Shown: positions 12,316 through 24,000 of the stretch, piece after piece | How the letters are laid out: each line of letters starts with the position of its first letter | Position numbering within the stretch: the first letter of the stretch is position 1 | NCBI RefSeq assembly: GCF_036417845.1 | Contig: NC_089980.1 | Span: 62,928,501-62,992,500, forward strand | Length of the DNA: 64,000 bases | From: Apteryx mantelli | Lineage: Eukaryota > Chordata > Aves > Apterygiformes > Apterygidae | Direction of reading: 5' to 3' | Program-made: the position numbers and the translations under genes | Notes under the pieces: generated by a model | Database searches by the model: none | What the model saw: only the letters and a program-made list of their open reading frames with translations | Told to the model about the DNA's origin: nothing

Positions 12316-14564
12316 CAGGTCATGTCAATTATGACATATGAAATCAACATAATGACTCTCTTAATGAATTTTATTTCAATGTCTATTATTGAAAAAGAGT
12401 ACAATTTCACATTGTCATTAAAAATAAAGGTTCAGGAAGGACAATTAGATCATGTACACTGGCCTGTAATATACCAGAAGTAATTAAATTCAACCTGAAA
12501 GAAAACACTGATTTCTTTTTCCATTCTGCTTAGGACAAGATAACAAGTTCAAATTAAAGCTAGAAAGACTAAAGTTGGAAATGTTTTTCAAACTTCTAAA
12601 GACTACAAAGACAGTCAGTCACAATATGAGATTACCAAGAAAGATTTCATAGTCAGATCACAAACAGATTTAGAGTAGGTCAAACAAAATGGTTTACCTG
12701 TTGTCAAACTTGCTGTGTGACAAGGGCAGATGGTAGGGCCTCATAAAGGTCTGTTAAGCCTTACTTTCTACATTGTGTTTGATAATTTTTGGATTAACTA
12801 TTTTTAAATCCTTCTTGACTATCAGCTGTATTTTATCAATAAACATTTCATTTCAAAATGGTATCTTATTTAAAGTATGTCTTAACAAAACATTTTGCCA
12901 AAGTAAAGCATTCTTTGAGAACATTTTTGTGGCAAAAACTCCATTTGTTGGTTTATTTGAGATGTTCTGAAAAAAAAATTACTAAATTCTACTCAAAGTT
13001 TTAATGAGATGGAACATTCCACATCTCAAAAAATGTAACACAAGAGACCAAAGCAAAAGAAACTGCAGTGCTATAAAGGCCTTGAGTCTTTGCAGCAGTA
13101 AGGAATCAATGAGGCAAAAAACATTCAGACAAGCCTGCCACGTTTTTCCACTGGAAAGGGAAGCAAATTAAAATCACACAGGGTCCCTGCCAAAGTGATT
13201 TGAGGGAGATTTCCTCCCAGACCCCAAATTCAACAACCAGTCTGAGCAGATGTATGGGAAACGCCAGTGAGGTGTTTCTGTACCACCTGCAAGCCTTGGC
13301 CTAGCCATGCAGAGACCCACTCCTGTCTCCAACTGCAGTCTCTGACTAGTGCTCACTGCCACGATCTGCGGGGCAGCATAAGGGGATATGTGAAACAACA
13401 CAAATGTTAACTGCCTACACACACCCCAAAGCACACCGCCCCTTCCTGCAAATACCCTGTGAAAATGTTTATTTCTGTGAAAGTATAGTTTATGATTCTG
13501 TGAAACAATAGAAATTTTACCTGAAAAGATAAGTCATCCCTTTCCCAAACAAGAAACACCAGACAATTTTGGGGATTTTTAAAAAATGGTTAGGTAGTCG
13601 TGTGCCTCAAGGAGGGAGAGAAGAAGGACTCTAGCATGGAAGGGCCAGGAGAATGCTGAGACCTTGGCAGCGGGCCAGCAGCCAGAGCAGCCAGTGCTGT
13701 TGCACCAGGCTGCGGGGCACAGGCACGTGTCCAGGCTGGTTCTGGTGGCTGTCGGAGGCTGGTGCAGAGAAAGGCAAACATGGCGGTATTGAACTGGCCA
13801 TTGGACACCTGCCTGGGGATGAAAGAGACCTGCCAGCACAGAGCAGAGTGCCACCCCACTCTGGAAAGAAGTGCAGAAGAAAAAGAAAAAAAGCCACCCT
13901 TGCGCAGGCATTTCCAGAGCTCCCCAGAGCTTCCCAGACTCTCTGCCTTATTTAGGGGGCTGTTTCAGCCCAGTGGGCCCACAGGAGACAGCAGACAGGA
14001 GAGCGGCCGTGGTGCAGGAGAGCAGGAGGAAGAGGAGCTCAGCCATGCTCCCCTGGGCCAAGGTGCCTGCCCTGGCCACGAGACAGAGGGGCCTCGCTAA
14101 CAAGAGATGGGACCAGTGCTGCAGGGGTACCCTGGCAAAAGCACTGCCCCAGGAGGGAAGGCAGGAGATAGCTGTAGGCATCCAGAGGGCAGGATGAATC
14201 CCCAGCGAAACCCTTGGCCTCAGGGAGGCCAAAGTACTTGTGGCAAAGCTTCTTCCAGACTGGCAGGACTCCGGGGGGCTAGGCATAGTGAAACCCCACC
14301 TGTGGGTACAAGCCATGAGGGCCTGTGCAAAAGCTGGCCCACAGAAAGTGAACATAATGAAAGACCATATTTCTGCCATGTGGGAGATGGGAAGGAAGGG
14401 GGGAGAGTAGCAGAAAAGAAATGGTATTTATGCCATTTCCCTGCTGAAGGCTTGCTCCAGCCTTGCCTCTCAGTGAAAGTGGGGCTGTCCAGGCTGGGTT
14501 TTTCACCCTGTGGGTGGGGGAGCATCTTCTGCTCGGGGCTAAGCCATGACTAATGCTCAAGGGC
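12316..14564. other. Intergenic; GC-rich block of unknown origin next to the CR1 LINE
   Basis: 12.3-13.6 kb is ordinary AT-rich DNA. From about 13,600 to 14,560 the sequence becomes GC-rich and carries overlapping open frames of 90-148 codons on both strands, which is what GC-rich, stop-poor DNA gives by chance. No domain, splice signal pair or terminal repeat could be recognised. It ends exactly where the CR1 LINE begins. Confidence 0.5.
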
Positions 14565-16999
14565 TCCTGATATCTGCTGGAAAGACAACACAGCTAGGCA
14601 CAAACAGTCCTGGAGGTTCCTGCAGAGCATTGGTGACAATTTCTTCACACAGGTGGTGGAGGAGCCAACAAGGAGAGGTGTGCCGCTGGACCTCGTACTA
14701 ACAAACAAAGAAGGACTGGTGGAAGATGTGAAGGTTGGGGGCAGCCTTGGCTGCAGTGACCATGAGATGGTGGAGTTCAGGATCCTGCGAGGAGGCAGCA
14801 GGGCACCAAGTAGGATCGCAACCCTGGACTTCAGGAGAGCAAACTTTGGCCTCTTCAGGGACCTACTTGGAGGAATCCCATGGGTTACGGCCCTAGAAGG
14901 AAGGGGTGTTCAAGAGAGCTGGTTAATATTCAAACATCACCTCCTCCAGGCTCAAGAGCGGTGCATCCCTATGAGTAGGAAGTCAAGCAAAGGAGGTAGG
15001 AGACCTGCATGGATGAGCAAGGAGCTCCTGGCAAAACTCAACCAGAAGAAGGAAGTCTACAGAAAGTGGAAAGGGGGACAGGCCACTTGGGAGGAATATA
15101 GGAACATTGTCAGAGTATGCAGGGATGTGATGAGGAAGGCTAAGGCCCATTTGGAATTAAATCTGGCGAGAGATGTCAAGGACAGCAAGAAGGGCTTTTT
15201 CAAATACATCAGTAGCAAGAGGAAGACTAGGGAAAATGTGGGCCCTTTGCTGAATGGGGTGGGTGCCCTGGTGACGAAGGATACAGAGAAGGCAGAGTTA
15301 TTGAATGCCTTCTTTGCTGCAGTCTTTACTGCTCAGGCCAGCCCTCAGGAACCCCAGACCCTGGAGGCAAGAGAGAAAGTCTGGAGAAAGGAAGACTTTC
15401 CCTTGGTTGAGGAGGAGTGGGTTAGAGCTCATTTAAGCAAACTTGACACCCACAAATCCATGGGCCCTGATGGGATGCACCCACGAGTGCTGAGGGAGCT
15501 GGCGGACATTATTGCTAAGCCACCCTCCATCATCTTTGAAAGGTCATGGAGGACAGGAGAGGTGCCTGAGGACTGGAAGAAAGCCAATGTCACCCCAGTC
15601 TTCAAAAAGGGCAAGAAGGAGGACCCAGGGAACTACAGGCCAGTCAGCCTCACCTCCATCCCTGGAAAGGTGATGGAGCAGCTCATCCTGGAGGCCATCT
15701 CCAAGCATGTGGAGGACAAGAAGGTGATCAGGAGTAGTCAGCATGGCTTCACCAAGGGGAAATCATGCCTAACCAATCTGATAGCCTTCTCTGATGGAAT
15801 GACTGGCTGGGTAGATGAGGGGAGAGCAGTGGATGTTGTCTCCCTTGACTTCAGCAAGGCTTTCAACACTGTCTCCCATAGCATCCTCATAGACAAGCTC
15901 AGGAAGTGTGGGTTAGATGAGTGGACAGTGAGGTGGACTGAGAACTGGCTGAATGGCAGAGCTCAGAGGGTTGTGATCAGCGGGGCAGAGTCTAGTTGGA
16001 GGCCTGTAGCTAGCAGTGTCCCCCAGGGGTCAGGACTGGGTCCAGTCTTGTTCAACTTCTTCATCAATGACCTGGATGAAGGGACAGAGTGCACCCTCAG
16101 CAAGTTTGCTGACGATACAAAACTGGGAGGAGTGGCCGATACCCCAGAGGGCTGTGCTGCCATTCAGAGAGACCTGGACAGGCTGGAGAGGTGGGCAGAG
16201 AGGAACCTCATGAAGTTCAACAAAGGCAAGTGCAGGGTCCTGCACCTGGGGAGGAATAACCCCACGCACCAGTACAGGTTGGGGGTTGACCTGCTGGAAA
16301 GCAGCTCTGCTGAGAAGGACCTGGGAGGGCTGGTGGACACCAAGTTAAGCATGAGGCAGCAATGTGCCCTTGTGGCCAAGAAGGCCAATGGGATCCTGGG
16401 GTGCATCAGGAAGAGTGTTGCCAGCAGGTTGAGGGAGGTGATTCTCCCCCTCTACTCAGCCCTGGTGAGGCCACATCTGGAGTACTGTGTCCAGTTCTGG
16501 GCTCCCCAGGACAAGAGGGATGTGGCACTACTGGAGCAAGTCCAGCGAAGGGCTACAAAGATGATTAGGGGACTGGAGCATCTCTCTTATGAGGAAAGGC
16601 TGAGAGAGCTGGGCCTGTTTAGCCTGGAGAAGAGAAGGCTGAGAGGAGATCTTATCAACGTGTACAAGTATCTGAAGGGAGGGTGTCGAGAGGATGGGAC
16701 CAGACTCTTTTCAGTGGTGCCCAGCGACAGGACGCGAGGCAACGGGCACCAGCTGAAACACAGGAAGTTCCATCTGAACATGAGGAAAAACTTTTTCACT
16801 GTGAGGGTGACAGAGCACTGGAACAGGTTGCCCAGAGAGGTTGTGGAGTCTCCTTCTCTGGAGATATTCAAAACCCACCTGGATGCAATCCTGTGCAACG
16901 TGCTCTAGGTGACCCTGCTTGAGCAGGGGGGTTGGACTAGATGATCTCCAGAGGTCCCTTCCAATCTCAGCGATTCTGTGATTCTGTGTGATTCTGTGA
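14565..16999 (+). mobile_element. CR1 LINE (non-LTR retrotransposon), 5'-truncated, long open ORF2
   Basis: A CR1 copy of about 2.4 kb out of a usual full length of about 4.5 kb. Homology starts abruptly at the PDICW motif of the ORF2 endonuclease (about 14566), the 5' truncation typical of CR1. It ends with the diagnostic 3' UTR (GGTTGGACTAGATGATCTCC near 16930) and the octamer ATTCTGTG at 16973, 16981 and 16991. CR1 makes no clear target-site duplication and none was found. The whole remaining coding part is open, so the copy is young compared with the other LINE scraps here. It lies in the same orientation as the MAS1-like receptor. Confidence 0.97.
14569..16908 (+). CDS. CR1 ORF2 C-terminal part: end of endonuclease plus reverse transcriptase
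   Basis: The frame is open from the insertion breakpoint (codon at 14569) to the TAG at 16906-16908, about 779 codons. There is no native start: the CR1 ATG and most of the endonuclease lie in the missing 5' part. Visible pieces in order: the end of the endonuclease with DLVLTN and [10 protein letters not shown]; the reverse transcriptase with [42 protein letters not shown] and the catalytic FADD (16105-16116); then the C-terminal domain ending [10 protein letters not shown]. The stop coincides with the usual CR1 ORF2 end. No internal stop or frameshift is seen. It cannot mobilise on its own because the 5' half is missing. Confidence 0.95.
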   Translation, partial: DICWKDNTARHKQSWRFLQSIGDNFFTQVVEEPTRRGVPLDLVLTNKEGLVEDVKVGGSLGCSDHEMVEFRILRGGSRAPSRIATLDFRRANFGLFRDLLGGIPWVTALEGRGVQESWLIFKHHLLQAQERCIPMSRKSSKGGRRPAWMSKELLAKLNQKKEVYRKWKGGQATWEEYRNIVRVCRDVMRKAKAHLELNLARDVKDSKKGFFKYISSKRKTRENVGPLLNGVGALVTKDTEKAELLNAFFAAVFTAQASPQEPQTLEAREKVWRKEDFPLVEEEWVRAHLSKLDTHKSMGPDGMHPRVLRELADIIAKPPSIIFERSWRTGEVPEDWKKANVTPVFKKGKKEDPGNYRPVSLTSIPGKVMEQLILEAISKHVEDKKVIRSSQHGFTKGKSCLTNLIAFSDGMTGWVDEGRAVDVVSLDFSKAFNTVSHSILIDKLRKCGLDEWTVRWTENWLNGRAQRVVISGAESSWRPVASSVPQGSGLGPVLFNFFINDLDEGTECTLSKFADDTKLGGVADTPEGCAAIQRDLDRLERWAERNLMKFNKGKCRVLHLGRNNPTHQYRLGVDLLESSSAEKDLGGLVDTKLSMRQQCALVAKKANGILGCIRKSVASRLREVILPLYSALVRPHLEYCVQFWAPQDKRDVALLEQVQRRATKMIRGLEHLSYEERLRELGLFSLEKRRLRGDLINVYKYLKGGCREDGTRLFSVVPSDRTRGNGHQLKHRKFHLNMRKNFFTVRVTEHWNRLPREVVESPSLEIFKTHLDAILCNVL

Positions 17000-18289
17000 A
17001 GTAAAATCAGATCCCTGAGGCAGCAACAGAGAGCCACAGTGCTAAGCAAGGAGCCATGCATACAGAAGGGAAGCAGGAAGATGGAGGAACCATGAGAAGG
17101 AAGAACTGAGGAGCAAACAGGGATTAGCTTAACTTGACACTATGCCATTCCCCCCTCTCAAGCACCTCCACCTCCTGTTTCGGTGAACGCTGCCCAGTGA
17201 CCCCAAGAAACACACCCAAGCAGGCAGGCAGGAGCAACACAATGCCATTCCTCCCCCACTGTGAACAGCCGTGGGGACGGCGACCTCCGCGTCTGCCTCT
17301 GGGTACCTCTGCAGAGAATCCTGCCCTGCCTGCGTAAAGAGAGCTTGTGGCATGATTGAATAAGACCCACAGAAACTGATCTCATCGATTTCAGAACATT
17401 TCCCAGCATAGTCTGTGGATCGTGACCATATTCTCAAACGTGTGTGCACTTGCCAGATGTAATACACTTTGTGCTTTGTCCTTCCTGGAGCCTCGTCCAC
17501 ACTCCAGAATGAAGTCAGGCAGAGGCAGCAATGGCCAGAAATGAACCATTGTCAGAGGATTTTTCATTACCCAACCATTCTACCTCCAATATCTCAGCTG
17601 TGATCTTCAACAGAGACCTAGGCAGTGCTTTCATAGGATAAGCCTGGGAACTAAAGTTCATAACTCCCATGGACAGTAAATACCATGGATTCAGATTAGT
17701 GTTATGACAGAACTTCCATCCCTAGTTAATTCTTCCACCCTGCTCCAGACAGTAATTTTAGTTTGAATTACAGCATTATCACCTCTATCACAAATGCCAA
17801 CTGCTGTGTCTCTAAAATCATCTAAATTAATCTCAGAGCAATTGTTCCCAGACTGTTAGCTTGTAGATTTTGCTGCTATTATGGATTGCACTTTGTGTGT
17901 GTGCTGAAAGGTGTTCTTTAAAAGAAATTTTAAAAATTCCTAATTTACATACACCAGCTTAATACAACATACTGACTCACTCTTGCTTCTATTCAAATTC
18001 TCCAGTGCCAAGGGTTTCATAAGGAAAATATTCATGAAAATGTTTTATTCCATCTTTTTTCCACCTTTAGGAATTAAGACAGGCAAGACAAAATTCAAAG
18101 TGATCCTATCAGCATGCAAACAAAACATGCAAAAAACCTCTGGTACATAGAAACATCTAATGCAATAAATCTGGTTTTATTTATCAGGTGAAAAGGAAGA
18201 AGAGTAGTGGTAAATAATTGTTCTTCTTCCTTTTTTGTTGGGATCCTTAAACTTATCCCCAGGAATACATCAAAGTTTTCTCTCAAGCT

Positions 18290-18372
18290 GTTATCCTCTC
18301 CCTGATAGCTTGTTCCATGTCTTTAAATGAACTAATTCTTCCATAAAGAAGTTCTCACTGAGCAGCCTATTA
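18290..18372 (-). repeat. Decayed CR1/L3-type LINE fragment
   Basis: The words 'agcttgttccatgtctttaaatgaac' and 'cataaagaagttct' resemble the antisense of the CR1/L3 3' region, which typically reads 'cctgttccagtgtctaaccaccctttcagtaaagaagttcttcc'. The match is short and diverged. An unrelated AT-rich sequence is possible. Confidence 0.35.
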
Positions 18373-21004
18373 TTATGCCAAATGCAATGACAGTTTAGGA
18401 CGCTGAGTACTGTATCAGGTTCTTGACAAGTTAGTAAGGTAAAGAGAATCCCAGACTTAGAACTCCCACATGGGAGTATTACAGTGTTGAAAACTCAATT
18501 ACATTCAAGTGTGAAAAGGAAGTAAGAGTATAATTTGCAATCACAGGCTTTCATGGGCAGTCCTTATTATAAGCAGTTGCCAAATCAAGAATACATTTTT
18601 TACAATTAGTTTCACAAATTATATTTAAAATATTGGTGAAGAGTTAGTAATAGGAACACAAAGCATCAGAAATGTCTGCATCTGTCCCTTCTGTTTGGAA
18701 ACCTTCATTAGGTGACAGTGAAATCTCTTGTGTCCCAGCAAAAACAAATAGTGTACTTTTCCTTTTTAAAGCATTTTTCTACAGCCTTGTCCTATCACTG
18801 TTACACAAACAGTGCAGTAGCGTGGCTAACAGATGGGGTACTGTACTGTATTGTGCCGCAGGAAACAGGGCTTCTCTCTCTTGCCTTGTCTACCGAGCCA
18901 CTGCGTGGTCTTGGGCTCAGCGTCTCAACTCCCTTCTCCCCTGCACCCATTGCCTGTGCCCACAGGAAGCACACAGGGGCAGGCTGCCTTGTCGGCCAGG
19001 ACACACATCCTCTCCCAAGAGTAGCTGGACATGCTGCAGCCTCTCGCTGCTGATGCTGCCCCTTGCCGCAGGTTGCCATCTCCCCCCATCAGCTGCTCCA
19101 GCCCTCTTGCCTGTTTCTCCTAAACCGGTTTCTCCTAAACCGGGCTGGGTGGTCTGCATGCTGGTGCTTCTCTTTGCCTGAAGCAGTTCAGAGGGTGAAT
19201 GTGCAAGTGCCTGAGAGAAGTGGTAACCTTTGACAAGGAGGAGGTGACATGCAGATGAGGGTGCTAAAATCTTCAGCCTTGGGCTGGATCCCAGTTTCCC
19301 CCTGCAGCTCAGCAGTAGCAAACCCTCTCCATGTCATCTCCAATTCCCTCACACCTATTCCTGCGCCGTCCTCTCCAAATCCTCCTCTTGTCCCAGTCCC
19401 TCTCCCTGGTTGAGCGGAGGCACAGATAGCCTCTCTCCTACACTTGTGGCCCTGGCACCTGGCGGGGGGCAGCAGCTGGAAAGAAAGGGAAGGACAAGAA
19501 AGGCAAGCTCATGCTCCTTGGGAACAGCCTGCAGCAAGGGGATGGAGCAGTGCCTCACACAGCACAACCCTGCCCCCTGTTCGGTGCTGCATCCCTCAGC
19601 ACAGTGACCCTGCAAGGACCAGCAGCTACGAACAGGAGCAATTTGTTCCCCAGGTGCCTCTTGCAGCCATAACATCACTGGAAGCACACAGATAGAGGAG
19701 ACTAAGCTCAGCAGGGAGTGAGTCTGGAATCAGAGATGCCAGCCAAGTTTTGTAAGTATTTGGGAGTATAAAGATAGTGACAGGTGCCTATGGGATTAGG
19801 AAAGAGCTCCAGTTCCATTTCTGTGCCCTGTCACCACGCTCTTCTGGTGTGCTAAGTTATGGTTTAAGTATGATATTCATCAGCCCAAGCTGCGAAGTAA
19901 AAGCATCCCTCCTCCACAGGGTTGCCTCCAGCTGCACATAGCCCCTAGACACCTCTCACTGTGTAGCCAGCCCCTGCCCATCCCCTGGGGGCTGCCAGCC
20001 GCCAGATGCTGCAGGATGGTCTGGGAGGCCCAGGAGCCCAGCGTGTCTCCTGTGGCATCGGTTCCCATGACCCAGCAGTCGTATGGAACAATTACATCAA
20101 GCTGCTCCAGCCCTGCATCCCAGGGGAGGGTGCAGGTTTCAAGCATTGCAGGCAGCTGCGTGACCTTGTGGGTTTGTAAATCCTCTTATTTATGTAGGAG
20201 TGGCAAAGTCTGTTGTATGCATTTCATGCACAGTATACATGAAACAAACCACTTCCAGTGAGCAAGTGATGGACTGCCTCTTCTGGTTATGCTGCCTGCA
20301 GTCATCAGCGAGCAGTTTGTTAAACAGTCAGAAATGACAGCCAGCACGCCCTTTGTTAGTCCAAAAGCTGGAGCTGCAGAAATTTCTAGCAGCATCTTTC
20401 AAAGCAAGTTTGGAACGTGCAATATTTGTGCCTAATCACTAGTGCCAAGTTTTATGGAACAAATAAAATAGTTCTTATTCTTTCAAAATACAAAATGAGG
20501 ATTGCTGAATCTTCTTTCACTGTTTTCACTACTTTGAGTTAGAGTAATTTTAAAGTGCAATTATACAGCACTTAACACTCTGAATTTTGAGTTTCTACTT
20601 TTAGATACATGTTATATTTGAAGGCAGCTCCCAATTCTTCATAGGCATAAGAAAAATCTTTGGGGCATTAACTTCTGAAGCAAAGGTATGTCCCGCACTC
20701 AGGGACAGCTGTTAGAAACACAGATGAATTTCCAGGGGTGGCAGTGAGTGGGAATGGGTCCAGTCTGGGTGGTTTTAAATAACCTTTTTTAATGTTTTAA
20801 ATATATTTTTTTCTTTTTTACTTAGATGTGTTTCTCACAGAACACCATATGTTTCTCTTACATAGTAACCTTTACATCTTGCAGAGTTCAATCACACAGA
20901 CACGCTAAAAACAAGCCTAACTTGCAGCATGGGAATTGGCTTCTTTACAAACTGAGGTGCTGTTGCCACTTTCTTTTAAAACCTGGCTAGAGATGGTCTT
21001 GAAT

Positions 21005-21085
21005 AAGTCTATGGGGTAGCGCACTCGCTCTGGAAATAGGAAGGCCAGTGTCAATCACCTCTTCTGCTTCTGAGTAGTACACACC
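21005..21085 (+). repeat. Possible ancient tRNA-derived/CORE SINE head
   Basis: The string GGGGTAGCGCACTCGCTCTGG, followed by AATAGGAAGGCCAGTGTCAATCACC, recalls the tRNA-like head of MIR-type SINEs ('agtggttagcgcactggcctgg... ggagacctgggttcaatccc'). A and B box-like words stand at plausible spacing. A second similar word (CAGTGGCTAGAGCACTTGCTTC) occurs near 25,801. Low-scoring relic; consensus comparison was from memory. Confidence 0.3.
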
Positions 21086-24000
21086 CAGCGCTCCCATGTC
21101 CGCAGAGAGCCCTTGGCTGTCCTATGCAGGGAGGAGGGGGGCGCAGGGGATTTCTCCACCTCTGCTTTGAAATGGTGCCACTGGGAAAACATCAGTTTGT
21201 CCATCCCTTGGCATTCATTTGGCTAGGAAGAAGTCACAGGAGGAAGTCTGACTCCTCGCCTATTTGTTAGGACGCTGATGGGAAAGACGCATTTGAAGCC
21301 CCTGAAGAGAGGATCAGGGTCTCTCATTCCCCAAGGAGCTGCCCAAGCTGCAGGGCAGATGCCTGAAGGACAGCACAAGCCCTGCTGCATGTGGTGCCCA
21401 CACTTAAAGGAGAGCAGCCCCTGCCTGCAGTCAGAGGTTGAACTTTGGAGCTGGGACTGCCCCAGTGCTCTCTCCCTGGAGGTGAAACCAAAGGTATCCA
21501 CACAGCACTTCAAATGCTGGTTTTATTAAAACAGAAACTAGAATGAGGTAACATCTGCAGTAAGACAAAACATTGATGAGCTGGGTGAGATATTCAGTAC
21601 AAACACCCTCTCCTCCCCCATCTTTGAGATATGATGCTTCTCCTCTACTTTTCATGGCCTCCTGGCTTGTGACAAACTCAATCCCTCAGGGGCCTTAGGA
21701 AAAACACATAACAAAACAAAAATCTTTCTGTCACCCCTACCTGCATATCTTCTTTCCAGTCTTTGTCCTTGCTGGGGCCCCCCTTTCTGCCTATCCCAGC
21801 CATCTTCTGCCCCACAGGCTCCATGTGGCTTAGGGAGCAGCAGGTAGGGCTCCGAGGCAGCCTCCCTTCCTCCCTCCCTCCCTGCTGCTCAGCCACAGTA
21901 GTCGTTTGAAGAGCACTCACATACATGCACTAGGGCAGCTCACCCCCAGGGCTCACTTAAGAAGCCTGGAAAAATCCCGGAGGTGGCTTTACAAGCCAGC
22001 TATTTCAGCTGCTGGAGCCTGCTTCCCACCATGGGATGTGTTACGCCTACAGCACAGCTCTAATTCATAGCTTTTAGATTACTCAGAAATAATGATTATT
22101 TGGCAAAAGATAGAGATTTGTGCTCTCCCCAATGTCTGTATTCTCTTTAAAGCACCTGCCTTACAGAGGGGATGGGGCTGACACAACACTTCCCTTCTGA
22201 AGGTCCCTATGTGCAAGGCCTTTCATAGGCACAGGTCAGGTATAAACACACAGAAGGGGTGCTGGAAGAACTATGGCCACAGCATTTCATGCACTGTCCC
22301 CTTGATTAGTCCTCTGGGGGTTGTTTTCTCCAGTGGAGACTAGAGCAGCTGGTGGGGAGGGGCTGTTGGAAGGATCCCCAGGAAGTGAAGGGACCTAAAA
22401 CCACAAACTCCAAGTCAGAGATCTGCATGCAGAGAACAATACAAAAATACATAAACTGAGCAGTTGTACAACAGGGTATTCCCTTGTCATCTGACAAGCT
22501 CTAAGGCATACAGAAATTTCCTTAACGCATAATGTTCTGATTCAACTACGATGCTGTGATACAGGCAGAACAATCCTTGCTTGTTAGGTTATGTACCATC
22601 AAGCAGGCGAGCAACACTGGCACTTAGCCTGCTGTTATTTTAGTTTATTCTTCCAGCAAGATACTGGTAAGCTCACCATTCCAATAGGCATGAAGATTTT
22701 CAGCTATGCTGTATTTTGAGTAAATGTATAATGAAGAAGCATTAATTCACACCATTAGAAAAACATAGGACTACATAAAATTTTCTTCTGTATAAAAAAG
22801 AATAACTTGATTTTTAACAGAGAGGTGAATTCTGTGCTTCTCCACATTAGTGTAAATCTGGAGTATCTCCACTGAAGCCATGAGCAGCAAGAATGTTGTT
22901 TTAAGGAATATTTAGAGAGAGTTTTGCCTTTACCATTTGCAGACTTTTTTTGTGTAATCGGTGTTTTTTCTAAATTAATGATAAAAATAAAATTTCTCAA
23001 AGACAGTCTGGCCTGATGGAATTTCTTTTAATCTGAGACAATGCTTAGTTCCTCCATTGCAAGATTTGTATGCTGGGTGTTCTACAGGAGATGACGACCT
23101 TAGAGGATTCTCACTGGAAAAGAGACAATCTTAAAAAACCACTTATTTAATCTTGAACATGTTAAAAAAAATGTTACAAGTCAAAACATCCTTTGGAAAT
23201 AGGAATATTCTGATCTTTAACACTCCATTTGCAGGCTTATACTTTTAATAAGGACTTTCACAACTTAAATTCTAACATCTTGTTTCATTAAGTGTTGCGA
23301 TTATCCTTCCTAGCCTTACAAGCTAAAATGCAACTTTCTAACTGTCTCAGAGCTGACAACCAGGTGTGGTGTAACTGCTCTTAAGGACTTTGTTATGGTT
23401 TTATTACTGTCTTAAGGTGACAGGTTTGATTTTCATCTGCCAGTCCTCAGAACCATGCAGCAACTTTGACATTCACCTCTTCAGAGCCAGAGTTACAAGG
23501 CAGGTGTGCACCACCATGACTTGCCTTCAAAAGAATCCTTGCAGAAGACATGTAGGGACACACAGAACCGGAACCACTTGTGACACTTCCAGCTTCAACA
23601 AATAACAGTTCCCTAATCTGGAGCAAAAAGCAGCAGCTGAGGTCAGAATGGCTACACAAGCACATTCAGGGAGATCTTATCTTCATCTACAGCTGCTCAG
23701 AGAAACTTTTCATCTCTTGTGAATCCGTTCCCACAGCTGAAAGTTTGCTCTAATTTGTTAGACTAGCCCCCAGCTAACTGATTTTATGGGAATTGACTGC
23801 TAGTATATCCGACTGATGTCTTTAAAAGGCTCTGAGCAGTGAGTGACCCTAGGTTATTATGAACAGGCAACTTTTTTCCTGAAAATTGTCCCCTAGGAGG
23901 GAGATCACAATATATTCAACCTGCTCTTATTTATTCTTTGTGTATTTATTCTGGATGTAAGCTTAACTGATTTATAGTAGGCATATCTAGCAGATCAAAA

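Noticed and set aside
13579-14560. Cluster of overlapping 80-148 codon frames upstream of the CR1
   Set aside because: Overlap on both strands and low-complexity content fit GC-rich chance frames; kept only as an unexplained block.
16587-16898. Antisense open frames inside the CR1
   Set aside because: Mirror frames of the ORF2 coding strand.
18672-19181. 169-codon open frame on the + strand
   Set aside because: Serine/proline/leucine-rich translation in GC-richer DNA, contains a 15-base tandem duplication, no known family.
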